A stretch of 64,000 nt of DNA from Basfia succiniciproducens (GCF_011455875.1 NZ_CP015031.1:1-64000); one strand, 5' to 3'. Positions 21,471 through 32,701 are shown, counted from the first letter of the stretch. Notes: generated by a model not told the origin, from the sequence alone. Numbers and translations: made by a program.

Positions 21471-23678
21471 ATGAAATTTGTGCGTGTGGCGTTAGCCGTT
21501 CCGCTAATGCGATTTTTTGATTATATTCTGCCGGAGCAAATGCAGCCCGTTATCGGCGGACGCGTATTGGTGCCTTTCGGTCGGCAAAAACGCGTTGCGA
21601 TTGTGGTGGAATTTGCGCAGGAAACCGATATACCCAAAGAACAATTAAAGCCGGTTCTTAATGTATTGGATGATGCCGGTTTGTTTAATGATGATATGTG
21701 GAATCTGTTAAAGTGGGGAGCCGGCTATTATCAGTTTTCTCTAGGCGACGTGTTATTTTCCGCCTTGCCGGTTAAATTGCGAAACGGCGAAAGTGCGGTA
21801 GAAAAAAACAAAATTTTGTGGAAATTGACCGCACTTGGCGAACAGGCAATGCTTTCGGGAGAGCTGAAACGGGCTAAAAAACAATTGGAAGCGTTAACGG
21901 AATTAACAAAAAATCCTCTCGAAAAAGGGAATAATGAATTTTCTGCGGCAATTTGGTCTCAACTTAAAGAAAAGCGTTTTGTGGAAGAAGTTACCCAACC
22001 GCTGCAAATTATCCCGTGGCAAACCCGTTTGGGCGGCAAAGAGATTATGCGAGCGGAGCAACGTTTGACCTTAAACAAGCAACAGGCATTGGCATTAAGC
22101 CGGCTTTTGTTTCATCAAGGTTTTGCCGCTTGGTTGCTGGACGGGGTAACAGGTTCCGGAAAAACGGAAATCTATTTGCAATATATTGAGGAGATCCTTA
22201 AACAGGATAAACAGGTATTGGTTTTAGTGCCGGAAATCAGCCTAACGCCTCAAACGGTGCAGCGTTTCCAAGCCCGTTTTAATGTGGATATCGACGTGAT
22301 TCACTCTAACATGAACGATAGCCAGCGCTTGCAGGTATGGCAACGGGCGAGAACAGGGCAAAGTGCGATAGTTATCGGTACAAGATCCGCATTATTTACC
22401 CAATTTAAAAGGCTTGGACTAATTGTTATTGATGAGGAACATGACAATTCTTTCAAACAGCAAGACGGAGGTTGGCGTTACCATGCAAGGGATCTTGCTA
22501 TCGTTTATGCCAAACAACTTGATATTCCTATTGTGTTAGGCTCGGCAACGCCAAGTTTGGAAAGTCTTAATAACGTAAAGAATCGCAAGTTTAAGCATAT
22601 TGTATTATCGCATCGTGCGGGAGCCGGCAGCGGGCTGAAACATGAAGTGATTGATCTCAAACGGCAACGCATCCAGCACGGCTTGTCCGATACATTGTTG
22701 CGTAAAATGGCGAGCCATTTAGAAAAAGGCAACCAAGTTATGTTGTTTCTGAATCGCAGAGGATTTGCGCCTGTAATGTTGTGTCATGAATGCGGATGGA
22801 TCGCCACTTGTACGCAGTGTGATAAGCCTTATACTTATCATCAGCATCAGCGTGTTATGAAATGCCATCATTGTGAAATTCAAAAGCCGGTGCCAATGCA
22901 ATGCGGCGCTTGCGGTTCGACTCATTTAGTGACGACCGGAATCGGTACCGAACAGTTGGAATTTGTGTTGCAACAGCAGTTTCCTCAATACGAGGTAACG
23001 CGCCTTGATCGCGACAGTACAGTACGTAAAGGCGCATTAGAAAATCATTTATCGGCGATTAAACAAGGCAAAAGCCGGATTCTTATCGGCACGCAAATTT
23101 TAGCCAAAGGGCATCATTTTCCCGATGTGACTTTAGTTGCCTTAGTGAATGTAGACAGCGCTTTGTTTTCTTTGGATTTTCGCGCGGAAGAGCGGTTGGC
23201 TCAACTTTATGTGCAGGTTTCGGGACGAGCGGGGCGAGCGGAAAAACAAGGCGAGGTGGTGTTGCAAACCCATTATCCGGATCATCCTTTGTTGCAACAA
23301 TTATTGCATGATGGTTATCATGCTTTTGCAAATTCCGCTTTGCAGCTTCGTCGCCAAATGGGGTTGCCGCCTTTTAGTGCGCAGGCGCTATTTAGAGCTC
23401 AAAGTAAGTCGAGCGAAGAAGCCGAGCAATTATTGCAACAAATCGCGTCATATTTTTATGACTGGAAGAATCGACAAAATATGCCCGATTTACAGCTATT
23501 AGGGCCGATGCCGGCGCCTTTTAGCAAAAAAGCGGGAAGATTTCGCTGGCAATTGTTGTTGCAGCATCCTTCTAAATCGGTGTTGCAACATGCGTTAGGG
23601 CAGTTTAACTTTGAAAATGAGGTGAAATCTTCGCAGGCAAGGTGGATTTTAGATGTGGATCCGCAAGATCTTAGTTAA
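21471..23678 (+). CDS. priA: Primosomal protein N' (replication restart helicase PriA)
   Basis: 3'-5' DNA helicase that reloads the replisome at stalled forks. The N-terminal 3'-DNA-binding domain starts MKFVRVALAVPLMRFFDYI. Walker A is GVTGSGKTEIY (about residue 222) and Walker B is VIDEEHDNSF. The zinc cluster cysteines CHECGWIATCTQC and CHHC...CGAC lie about residues 440-485, followed by helicase motifs V/VI (GTQILAKGHHFPDV; QVSGRAGR). I use the ATG at 21471; a TTG two codons earlier is possible. 735 aa, normal length. Confidence 0.97.
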   Translation: MKFVRVALAVPLMRFFDYILPEQMQPVIGGRVLVPFGRQKRVAIVVEFAQETDIPKEQLKPVLNVLDDAGLFNDDMWNLLKWGAGYYQFSLGDVLFSALPVKLRNGESAVEKNKILWKLTALGEQAMLSGELKRAKKQLEALTELTKNPLEKGNNEFSAAIWSQLKEKRFVEEVTQPLQIIPWQTRLGGKEIMRAEQRLTLNKQQALALSRLLFHQGFAAWLLDGVTGSGKTEIYLQYIEEILKQDKQVLVLVPEISLTPQTVQRFQARFNVDIDVIHSNMNDSQRLQVWQRARTGQSAIVIGTRSALFTQFKRLGLIVIDEEHDNSFKQQDGGWRYHARDLAIVYAKQLDIPIVLGSATPSLESLNNVKNRKFKHIVLSHRAGAGSGLKHEVIDLKRQRIQHGLSDTLLRKMASHLEKGNQVMLFLNRRGFAPVMLCHECGWIATCTQCDKPYTYHQHQRVMKCHHCEIQKPVPMQCGACGSTHLVTTGIGTEQLEFVLQQQFPQYEVTRLDRDSTVRKGALENHLSAIKQGKSRILIGTQILAKGHHFPDVTLVALVNVDSALFSLDFRAEERLAQLYVQVSGRAGRAEKQGEVVLQTHYPDHPLLQQLLHDGYHAFANSALQLRRQMGLPPFSAQALFRAQSKSSEEAEQLLQQIASYFYDWKNRQNMPDLQLLGPMPAPFSKKAGRFRWQLLLQHPSKSVLQHALGQFNFENEVKSSQARWILDVDPQDLS

Positions 23679-23768
23679 AATGACTGGTCAATTTTCGCTT
23701 TTTTGAGTAGAATCTCATCTATTTTGTAGAAATTTTGTAACTATTTTTTATTTAGAGAATAATTTATT

Positions 23769-24548
23769 GTGGTGCAACGTGATTATGCCGCCCGTGGTGG
23801 TAGAAGAAAAAAAACAACAGGGTTGAATAAAAAATTATTAATAGCGGTTGCGGTAATGGTAGTGTTAGCCTTTGCAGCCGGGCTTTATTTTATTAAAAAT
23901 TCTTCTCAGCCCGTGGTGGAACAAAACCTTCAGGTAGAAACCAAACCTCAGCCTAAAAGCCAGCTGCCGAGCCGGCCTGAAGAAGTTTGGTCTTATATTA
24001 AAGAATTGGAAAGCCGCACAGTGCCGACCGATGCCGTGCAGACTGAAAAAGTCATTCAACTGAGCGAAAAGCAAAAGGAAGAGCTGAAAAAATTGGCTGA
24101 ACAGGAACGCCAGGCGGAATTAGAGCGGACGAAAAAATCCGAGCAAGAGACAATAGCGGACAAAACAGTTGATGAACAAACTTCATCAGCTGTTGTTTCA
24201 GCAGTGAATGATGAGGCTGCATTAAAAGCCGAACAACAAGCGTTGGAAAAACGTAAAAAGGAAGAAGAGCGTAAAAAAGCCGAGGCGGTAAAAGTAGCGG
24301 AAACCAAGAAAGCCGATACCGCTAAACCAGGCGGCGGTTCATACGGTTTACAATGCGGCGCATTTAAAAATAGAGCACAGGCGGAAAGTTTGCAGGCCCG
24401 TTTAGCGATGACAGGTCTTAATGCCAGAGTGAACACCAGTGCCGATTGGAACCGTGTGGTAATCGGTCCGGTCGGCGATCGGGCGGCAGCGGCGGCAGCG
24501 CAAAAACAGGCAAGTTCAATTACAAACTGTGTAATTATCGGTATGTAG
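23769..24548 (+). CDS. ftsN: Cell division protein FtsN
   Basis: Late divisome protein that activates septal peptidoglycan synthesis. The short cytoplasmic N-terminus VQRDYAARGG is typical of FtsN. One membrane helix (about 21-43) is followed by a long charged Glu/Lys/Ala-rich linker (about 100-180). A C-terminal SPOR domain begins at GGSYGLQCGAFKNRAQAES (about 190-259) and binds denuded glycan. The start is GTG at 23769 (a second GTG follows directly). Downstream of priA, consistent with conserved gene order. Confidence 0.93.
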   Translation: MVQRDYAARGGRRKKTTGLNKKLLIAVAVMVVLAFAAGLYFIKNSSQPVVEQNLQVETKPQPKSQLPSRPEEVWSYIKELESRTVPTDAVQTEKVIQLSEKQKEELKKLAEQERQAELERTKKSEQETIADKTVDEQTSSAVVSAVNDEAALKAEQQALEKRKKEEERKKAEAVKVAETKKADTAKPGGGSYGLQCGAFKNRAQAESLQARLAMTGLNARVNTSADWNRVVIGPVGDRAAAAAAQKQASSITNCVIIGM

Positions 24549-24597
24549 TTTAAGACAAGTCCCGCAAACTGCGGTCAGATTTTTATGAATTTTTCCG

Positions 24598-24632
24598 AAA
24601 GCGTATTTAATAGAATTAAATGCGCTTTTTTA
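24598..24632 (+). terminator. Terminator after ftsN
   Basis: Imperfect stem AAAGCGTATTTAAT/ATTAAATGCGCTTT with a 3-nt loop, followed by TTTT, 50 bp after ftsN. Confidence 0.7.
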
Positions 24633-24713
24633 TGCGCACAGTTTATAAAATTTTCAGAAAATTTGTCTAAAATTAACCGCACTTTTTCTTGCTAAATATT
24701 TAAAAACGATTAA

Positions 24714-24731
24714 AATGAACGAACGTTCATT
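24714..24731 (+). promoter_or_regulatory. TetR-family operator upstream of the efflux operon
   Basis: AATGAACG-AA-CGTTCATT: two perfect 8-bp half sites around a 2-bp centre, the usual form of a TetR/AcrR operator. It lies 73 bp before the tetR-like gene and overlaps a second hairpin sequence. Confidence 0.75.
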
Positions 24732-24773
24732 CACTGTGAAATTTGTTAAATTTTTTACAGTGAATGTTCTTTT
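24728..24773 (+). repeat. Inverted repeat / terminator-like hairpin overlapping the operator
   Basis: CATTCACTGT (24728-24737) and ACAGTGAATG (24757-24766) are perfect inverted repeats. AAATTT/AAATTT lies inside the loop and TTCTTTTTTT follows. It could be a leader attenuator or a second regulator site. Confidence 0.6.
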
Positions 24774-24803
24774 TTTCATCAAATCTTTTATATATTCTAT
24801 TGT

Positions 24804-25370
24804 ATGCGTCAATCTGAAACAGATATGGCTGAGCAAATTTTTGCTGCAACAGAGCGATTAATGGCAAAAGACGGGTTACACCATTTGTCTATGCATAAAA
24901 TTGCAAAAGAAGCGCGGATTTCTGCGGGAACGATTTATATTTACTTTAAAAGTAAAGAAGAGTTGTTGGAGCAATTTGCTTGGCGAGTGTTTTCGCTTTT
25001 CCAGACGGCACTCGAAAAAGATTATGACGAAACGCTATCTTATTTCGAACAATATAAAAAAATGTGGCTGAATGTGTGGTATTTTCTGCAGGATAATCCG
25101 AATATTGTGATGAATATGCAACAATACCAATCACTTCCCGGTTTTTTTGATATTTGTAAGGAAATGGATTATAACAGCCGTTGGGCGACGTTTTGTCAAA
25201 AGGCTCAACAGGCGGGCGCAGTATGCGAACTGTCTGTTTCGATATTATTTTCTCTCAGCATGGAAAGTGCAATGAATTTAGCTTTTAAAAAGCTTTATAT
25301 CAACGAATTTTTAGCTGATGAGGAGTTGATGACCATTATTGAAAGAACATGGCGTTCTATTCAAAAATAA
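24804..25370 (+). CDS. TetR/AcrR-family regulator of the adjacent efflux operon
   Basis: Probable repressor of the acrAB-like genes that follow. The N-terminal helix-turn-helix reads FAATERLMAKDGLHHLSMHKIAKEARISAGTIYIYFKSKEEL (about residues 11-55, split here only for description), and the C-terminal ligand domain is diverse. Length 188 aa. The gene is 29 bp before the membrane fusion protein gene on the same strand. A palindromic operator lies upstream, which suggests autoregulation of the whole three-gene operon. The arrangement matches the H. influenzae acrR-acrA-acrB region. The ligand is unknown. Confidence 0.88.
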   Translation: MRQSETDMAEQIFAATERLMAKDGLHHLSMHKIAKEARISAGTIYIYFKSKEELLEQFAWRVFSLFQTALEKDYDETLSYFEQYKKMWLNVWYFLQDNPNIVMNMQQYQSLPGFFDICKEMDYNSRWATFCQKAQQAGAVCELSVSILFSLSMESAMNLAFKKLYINEFLADEELMTIIERTWRSIQK

Positions 25371-25399
25371 ATTTATAGATTCTAGTTACGGAGTTTTTT

Positions 25400-26596
25400 A
25401 TGACTGACAGTCAATTAGCGAAGCCTAAACGCTCGCACGCTTTCTTGTTAAAAGTAGGGTTAGCGGTGGCGGTTTTAGTGTTTGCCCTAGTAATCGGCTT
25501 GAATAAATTTAAAGAAATTATGATTGGTAAAGCTATTGCCAATATGCCTGAAACGGCAAATCCGGTGACGGCGTTAACGGTCGGTTCATCGGAATGGACG
25601 CCGGTGATCGAAACTACCGGTCTTGTTCGTCCGAATCAGGGTGCAATGTTAAGTTCACAGGCTTCCGGCACGATTAAACGAATTTACGTGAAATCCGGTC
25701 AGGCTGTGAAAAAAGGCGATGTACTGGTTGAATTGGATAATGCTGTGGAAGAAGCGACATTAAAAGCGTCCGAAGCGCAATTGCCTTCCGTGCGTTTGAC
25801 TTATCAACGTTATGCCAACTTAATTAAATCACAAAGTGTTTCTCAAACCGAATTAGATTCGGCTAAAGCGACTTATGATCAATTAGTGGCGAATATTCAC
25901 TCATTAAAAGCGTCCATTGAACGCCGTAAAATTTTGGCGCCCTTTGACGGTATCACGGGTATTGTCCAAGTGAATGAAGGTCAATACATTTCGGCGGCGA
26001 CTGAAATTGTTCGTGTTGAAGACATAAGTTCCATGAAAGTGGATTTCTCCGTTTCGCAAAATCAATTGGAAGACCTGCATATTGGTCAAAAAGTCACGGC
26101 GACATCCGATGCCCGTACAGGCGAAACATTTGCCGCTAAAGTAACGGCGATTGAGCCTGCTGTAAATAAATCTACCGGTTTGATTGATGTTCAGGCGACA
26201 TTCGCACCTGAAGACGGCAAAAAATTATTATCCGGCATGTTCACTCGTTTACGTTTAGCTTTGCCGACGGAACGCAATCAAATCGTTGTTCCGCAAGTGG
26301 CGATTACATACAATATGTATGGTGAGCTAGCTTATGTATTAATGCCGCTTTCCGATGAAGATAAAGAAAAATTAAAAGATAACGAAAACTTAAGCAAAAT
26401 GTATCGTGCGCAACAAATCACCGTATTTACGAAAGACCGTCAAGGGATTTACGCCCAGCTAAAGGGTAATGAAGTAAAAGTCGGCGATATTCTGGTAACC
26501 GGCGGTCAACAGCGTTTAAGTAACGGCAGTTTAGTTGTTATATCCGATAAAGACGGTGTAGGAACGGTGCAGCCTGCAGAAAAAACCAATTTATAA
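25400..26596 (+). CDS. acrA: RND efflux periplasmic adaptor subunit (AcrA-like)
   Basis: Membrane fusion protein that joins the RND pump to an outer-membrane channel. The N-terminal hydrophobic anchor (about 15-35) lacks a lipobox, unlike E. coli AcrA. The biotinyl-lipoyl-like halves are SGTIKRIYVKSGQAVKKGDVL and RRKILAPFDGITGIVQVNEGQYI, with a coiled-coil hairpin between them (about 130-175). Beta-barrel and membrane-proximal domains follow. Length 398 aa. Second gene of the operon, 20 bp before the pump gene. Confidence 0.9.
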   Translation: MTDSQLAKPKRSHAFLLKVGLAVAVLVFALVIGLNKFKEIMIGKAIANMPETANPVTALTVGSSEWTPVIETTGLVRPNQGAMLSSQASGTIKRIYVKSGQAVKKGDVLVELDNAVEEATLKASEAQLPSVRLTYQRYANLIKSQSVSQTELDSAKATYDQLVANIHSLKASIERRKILAPFDGITGIVQVNEGQYISAATEIVRVEDISSMKVDFSVSQNQLEDLHIGQKVTATSDARTGETFAAKVTAIEPAVNKSTGLIDVQATFAPEDGKKLLSGMFTRLRLALPTERNQIVVPQVAITYNMYGELAYVLMPLSDEDKEKLKDNENLSKMYRAQQITVFTKDRQGIYAQLKGNEVKVGDILVTGGQQRLSNGSLVVISDKDGVGTVQPAEKTNL

Positions 26597-26616
26597 TTTC
26601 AGGCAGGATTTATTGA

Positions 26617-29600
26617 ATGAAATTTACAGATATTTTTATTAAACGTCCTGTTATGGCGATAGCTATCAGTATGTTAATCGTAATTCTCGGTTTGCAGGCT
26701 ATCTCTAAATTGGCAGTACGTGAGTACCCGAAAATGACGACGACGGTAATTACCGTCAGTACGACATACGCAGGGGCGGATGCCGGATTGATTCAGGCAT
26801 TCGTAACCTCTAAATTGGAAGAGGCCATTGCGCAGGCGGATAATATCGATTATTTGTCTTCTACCAGCGCACCGAGTTCTTCTACCATTACGGTTAAAAT
26901 GAAACTGAATACGGATCCGGCTTCAGCTTTGGCGGACGTATTATCCAAAGTTCAATCCGTACGTTCGGAATTACCGAGCGGTATCGAAGACCCGACCTTA
27001 ACTTCTTCAACCGGTGGTTCGGGGATTATGTATATCAGTTTCCGTTCCGATAAACTGCACCCGAGCCAAGTAACCGACTACATTGAGCGTGTGGTTAAAC
27101 CGCAGTTGTTCACCGTTGAAGGCGTGGCCAAAGTTCAGGTTTACGGCGCGGCGGAATATGCAATGCGTATTTGGTTGGATCCGCAAAAACTTGCGGGGCA
27201 AAACCTTTCCGCAACGCAGGTTATGACTGCGTTATCGAATAACAACGTGCAAACGGCGGCGGGTAGCGACAAAGGCTATTTCAATATCTATCGTAATAAA
27301 GTGGAAACCACTACTAATACCGTGGAAGATTTAGGTAATCTTATTGTTTATTCCGATGGTGATAAATTAGTCCGTTTACGTGATGTCGCTGATGTTGAGT
27401 TGAATAAAGAAAGCGATAATACCCGTGCCGCGGCAAACGGTTCGGATGCCGTCGTATTAAGTATCGAACCGACATCAAGCGCCAACCCGCTGACTGTTGC
27501 GGATAATATTAAACCGCTTTATGAAACTATTAAGAAAAATTTACCGGACAGTATTGAATCCAACATTCTTTATGACCGTACGGTTGCTATTAACAGCTCA
27601 ATTAACGACGTAATCCATACCATTATTGAAGCAGTAGTGATTGTATTGGTAGTAATCATGATGTTTATTGGTTCATTGCGTGCGATTTTTATTCCGATTG
27701 TGACAATTCCTATTTCATTAATCGGGGTAATTTTCATGCTGCAAATGTTTGATTTCTCCATTAACCTGATGACCCTGCTGGCATTGATCCTCGCTATCGG
27801 GCTGGTGGTGGACGATGCTATCGTGGTGCTTGAAAACGTTGACCGTCATATTAAAGAAGGGGAAACCCCGTTCCGTGCGGCAATTATCGGTACCCGTGAA
27901 ATCGCGGTACCCGTAATTTCCATGACCATCGCTTTGGTGGCGGTATATTCGCCGATGGCATTAATGGGCGGGATCACAGGGACTCTCTTTAAAGAGTTCG
28001 CTTTAACCCTTGCCGGTGCGGTATTTATTTCAGGGATTATCGCGTTAACGCTTTCCCCGATGATGTCGGCTAAAATTCTGAAACATGAAAGTTCGAAATT
28101 CGAGGAAAAAGTTAACCGCACTTTAAGTAAGTTAACTACCGGCTATACCTATATTCTTGGTTTGGTTATGCAGGCGCGTAAAGCAATTTTGCTGTTTGCC
28201 GTTATTATTTTTGCTACCTTGCCGATATTATTTTCCTCCTTATCCAGCGAGTTAACACCGGCCGAAGATAAAGGCGGTTTCTTAGGTATGGTAACCGCAC
28301 CGTCCAACGTGAACGTGGACTATGTCCAACAGGCGACTAAACCTTATGAAGAAATTCTGAACAATACGCCTGAAAAACAATATTCACAGGTTATTGCCGG
28401 TGCGCCGAATACTAATCAGGCGTTGGTAATTACTACCTTGAAAGACTGGGCGGAACGTAGCCGTAGCCAAGCGGAAGTCATGGCGGAATTAACGAAAAAA
28501 GCCGCTGCCATTCCGGAAGTTTCTATTTCAGCCTTCGCTTTCCCGGAAATTGAAACCGGGGAACAAGGGCCGCCTGTCGTATTTGTACTAAGTTCTCCTG
28601 GCAGCACGAAGGAATTAGCACAAACCGCGGAAACATTTTTGGATAAAATCCGTAAATCGGGCAAATTTGTCTATTCAAACTTAACTCTGAAATACGATGT
28701 AGCGCAAATGCGTATCCAAGTAGATAAAGAAAAAGCCGGGACTTACGGTATTACTATGCAACAAATAGCAAGCACCCTAGGCAGTTACTTGTCTGAAGCC
28801 ACTATTACCCGGGTGGATATTGACGGCCGTGCTTATAAAGTTATTTCGCAGGTAAAACGTGAGAACCGTTTATCGCCGGAAAGTCTGAAAAATTACTATA
28901 TCAGTGCAAGTAACGGACAAAGCGTTCCGTTAAGTAGTCTGCTTACGGTTGAACTTGAACCGCAACCTTACTCATTACCGCGTTTCAGCCAGTTAAACTC
29001 TGCTGAAATTCAATTGGTGCCGTCGCCGACCACCACAACCGGTGATGCGATTGCCTGGTTGAAAGATGCGGCACAGGATTTACCGCAAGGTTATTCTTAC
29101 GACTGGAAAGGTGAGGCGCGTCAGTTGGTACAGGAAGGGAATTCACTGGCAACCACCTTTATTTTAGCGGTGTTGATTATCTTCTTAGTGTTGGCGATTC
29201 AGTTTGAATCAATTCGTGATCCGTTTGTTATTTTGGTTTCCGTACCATTAGCTATTTCCGGAGCTTTATTAACGCTGAATTTACTTAGCTTCTTAGGTGT
29301 AACAGGGGTAACTCTTAACATCTATTCCGAAGTCGGGTTGATTACTCTGGTCGGTTTGATTACTAAACACGGTATTTTAATGTGTGAAGTGGCAAAAGAA
29401 GAGCAATTAAATCACGGTAAAACTAAAATGGAAGCAATTATGACGGCGGCGCAATTACGTTTACGCCCAATCTTAATGACCACGGCAGCGATGATTGCCG
29501 GTCTTATTCCATTGCTTTATGCCTCCGGCGCCGGTGCGGTAATGCGCTTTAGTATGGGCGTTGTAGTTGTAGCTGGTCTTGCTATAGGTACATTATTTAC

Positions 29601-29700
29601 CTTATTCGTATTACCTGTTATTTATACCTACATCGGTTCGAATCACAAGCCGTTACCGGAATTTGATGAGAACGCACCAAGAATCGGTTCAAGCCATTAA
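26617..29700 (+). CDS. acrB: RND multidrug efflux transporter (AcrB-like)
   Basis: Proton-driven inner-membrane pump, 1027 aa, with twelve helices and two large periplasmic loops. The proton-relay residues are conserved: the Asp pair in ILAIGLVVDDAIVVLENV (TM4) and the Lys in TLVGLITKHGILMCEV (TM10). N-terminal FIKRPVMAIAISMLIVILG is typical. Operon with the TetR-like and AcrA-like genes. No outer-membrane channel gene is present here, so a TolC-type protein encoded elsewhere must be used. Substrate range cannot be read from sequence. Confidence 0.92.
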   Translation: MKFTDIFIKRPVMAIAISMLIVILGLQAISKLAVREYPKMTTTVITVSTTYAGADAGLIQAFVTSKLEEAIAQADNIDYLSSTSAPSSSTITVKMKLNTDPASALADVLSKVQSVRSELPSGIEDPTLTSSTGGSGIMYISFRSDKLHPSQVTDYIERVVKPQLFTVEGVAKVQVYGAAEYAMRIWLDPQKLAGQNLSATQVMTALSNNNVQTAAGSDKGYFNIYRNKVETTTNTVEDLGNLIVYSDGDKLVRLRDVADVELNKESDNTRAAANGSDAVVLSIEPTSSANPLTVADNIKPLYETIKKNLPDSIESNILYDRTVAINSSINDVIHTIIEAVVIVLVVIMMFIGSLRAIFIPIVTIPISLIGVIFMLQMFDFSINLMTLLALILAIGLVVDDAIVVLENVDRHIKEGETPFRAAIIGTREIAVPVISMTIALVAVYSPMALMGGITGTLFKEFALTLAGAVFISGIIALTLSPMMSAKILKHESSKFEEKVNRTLSKLTTGYTYILGLVMQARKAILLFAVIIFATLPILFSSLSSELTPAEDKGGFLGMVTAPSNVNVDYVQQATKPYEEILNNTPEKQYSQVIAGAPNTNQALVITTLKDWAERSRSQAEVMAELTKKAAAIPEVSISAFAFPEIETGEQGPPVVFVLSSPGSTKELAQTAETFLDKIRKSGKFVYSNLTLKYDVAQMRIQVDKEKAGTYGITMQQIASTLGSYLSEATITRVDIDGRAYKVISQVKRENRLSPESLKNYYISASNGQSVPLSSLLTVELEPQPYSLPRFSQLNSAEIQLVPSPTTTTGDAIAWLKDAAQDLPQGYSYDWKGEARQLVQEGNSLATTFILAVLIIFLVLAIQFESIRDPFVILVSVPLAISGALLTLNLLSFLGVTGVTLNIYSEVGLITLVGLITKHGILMCEVAKEEQLNHGKTKMEAIMTAAQLRLRPILMTTAAMIAGLIPLLYASGAGAVMRFSMGVVVVAGLAIGTLFTLFVLPVIYTYIGSNHKPLPEFDENAPRIGSSH

Positions 29701-29731
29701 GCCGGTAGCCACATCAAATTGTTAAATTTTT

Positions 29732-29768
29732 AACCGCACTTTGATCTTTAATTCAAAGTGCGGTTATT
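29732..29768 (+). terminator. Uptake-signal hairpin terminator after acrB
   Basis: Perfect 13-bp stem AACCGCACTTTGA/TCAAAGTGCGGTT containing two inverted uptake signal cores, followed by ATTTTTT. Confidence 0.88.
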
Positions 29769-29785
29769 TTTTATCAAATTTCGAA

Positions 29786-29814
29786 CATTGAAATTTAACG
29801 GCGTTCCCTCATAT
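29786..29814 (+). promoter_or_regulatory. Candidate sigma-32 promoter of fxsA
   Basis: -35-like ATTGAAA (29787-29793) and -10-like CCTCATAT (29807-29814), 13-nt spacer, the same geometry as the groES promoter at 30345. One mismatch in each box relative to CTTGAAA/CCCCATAT. Confidence 0.55.
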
Positions 29815-29848
29815 TAATATTAAGTCACCATTTTTTAGAGAATAAATC

Positions 29849-30331
29849 ATGCCTATTATTTTAATTACGTTAATTGCATTTCTGTTTATTTATGGCGAAT
29901 TATCCTTGTTGATTGTGATTGGTTCCGCTATCGGCGCATTCGGTGTAATTATGTTGCTTTTGCTTTCCGTTTTTATCGGCGGCGTTATATTGAAATCCAA
30001 AGGATTATTCGGCTTGAATTTTCGCCGGCAAATCGCTCAAGGCGAAATACCTGCGGATTCGGTAGTGAAATCCCTGTTGTGGATGATTGCCGGTATATTG
30101 TTTATTATTCCCGGTTTTATAACGGATTTGCTGGCGTGCTTATTGTTATTGCTTCCGTCCGGTTTGTTTGAAAAATGGATTAGTCAAAAATTTACCGTTA
30201 TCAATAGCGGATTTACGGCTCAGGGTTTTGGACGGCATTCTCATCGTTATCGCTATTATAAAGATCAAAATACGGAAGTTTTTGAAGCGGAATACGAAAA
30301 AGAAGTTGATGAAAAAAAGCGGATAAAATAA
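29849..30331 (+). CDS. fxsA: FxsA family membrane protein
   Basis: Small cytoplasmic-membrane protein; in E. coli overproduction suppresses F-exclusion of phage T7. Hydrophobic helices at about 2-18, 24-45 and 75-100 are followed by a charged C-terminal tail rich in Lys/Glu. Family features include the [20 protein letters not shown] segment and [20 protein letters not shown]. Length 160 aa. It precedes groES by 91 bp, a neighbourhood shared with E. coli. The sigma-32-like promoter upstream suggests heat induction. Confidence 0.9.
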   Translation: MPIILITLIAFLFIYGELSLLIVIGSAIGAFGVIMLLLLSVFIGGVILKSKGLFGLNFRRQIAQGEIPADSVVKSLLWMIAGILFIIPGFITDLLACLLLLLPSGLFEKWISQKFTVINSGFTAQGFGRHSHRYRYYKDQNTEVFEAEYEKEVDEKKRIK

Positions 30332-30344
30332 TTTTGTTTTTCCT

Positions 30345-30372
30345 CTTGAAACCGGCAAAATCTTCCCCATAT
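30345..30372 (+). promoter_or_regulatory. Sigma-32 heat-shock promoter of groES-groEL
   Basis: Exact consensus boxes CTTGAAA (30345-30351) and CCCCATAT (30365-30372) with a 13-nt spacer, 51 bp before groES. Confidence 0.9.
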
Positions 30373-30422
30373 CCAAACTACGTTTTTTTAAAAAAGTAAA
30401 ATTTAATTTAGAGGTAATTGAA

Positions 30423-30713
30423 ATGAAAATTCGTCCCCTACACGATCGTGTAATCATCAAACGTGAAGAAGTAGAAACTCTTTCTGCCGGCGGCATCGTA
30501 TTAACCGGTTCCGCGGCGACAAAATCCACTCGTGCAAAAGTATTGGCGGTGGGCAAAGGTCGCGTACTTGAGAACGGCACGGTACAGCCTTTAGACGTTA
30601 AAGTGGGCGACACGGTAATTTTCAACGAAGGTTACGGCGTAAAAGCGGAAAAAATTGACGGCGAAGAAGTGTTAATCATTTCTGAAAGCGATATTTTGGC
30701 GATTGTTGAATAA
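30423..30713 (+). CDS. groES: Co-chaperonin GroES
   Basis: Heptameric lid of the GroEL folding chamber. The 96-aa product begins [20 protein letters not shown]; the mobile loop [15 protein letters not shown] is intact, and [17 protein letters not shown] closes it. Consensus heat-shock promoter upstream; groEL follows after 97 bp. Confidence 0.98.
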   Translation: MKIRPLHDRVIIKREEVETLSAGGIVLTGSAATKSTRAKVLAVGKGRVLENGTVQPLDVKVGDTVIFNEGYGVKAEKIDGEEVLIISESDILAIVE

Positions 30714-30807
30714 TAAAAATGCGGTCGGTTTTGACCAAGTTTTGAAAATTTCGAAAATTTCATAGAGGCGTATGACATACGCCATCATCAAATTAAAAAA
30801 GGAATAA

Positions 30808-32454
<1,647 letters not shown>

Positions 32455-32478
32455 TCCGACCTCTCGGTTTTTTTAATG

Positions 32479-32505
32479 AATGCCACGTTTTTACGTGGCA
32501 TTTTT
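32479..32505 (+). terminator. Terminator after groEL
   Basis: Perfect stem AATGCCACGT/ACGTGGCATT with loop TTTT and a T tail, 25 bp after groEL. Confidence 0.92.
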
Positions 32506-32645
32506 GATCTTAAAAAGAGTAAGAATCGCTTTTTAATCGGTTCTTACAGGCGGTATTTCGTCGATTTAGCTATAAATGACGGAGAAACCTTGGTTATATA
32601 TCAGGATTTATCTTTCCCCCACTGTAATTTTCCTGGCGAATAACG

Positions 32646-32651
32646 TATAAT
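32646..32651 (+). promoter_or_regulatory. Possible -10 element upstream of fabZ
   Basis: TATAAT 50 bp before fabZ; the -35 (about TGTAAT at 32623) is weak. A local promoter is needed because groEL is terminated upstream. Confidence 0.4.
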
Positions 32652-32701
32652 TTGCGCATTATATACTCCATATTTTAAACAAATGACAAAAGGTTAGTAT
32701 T

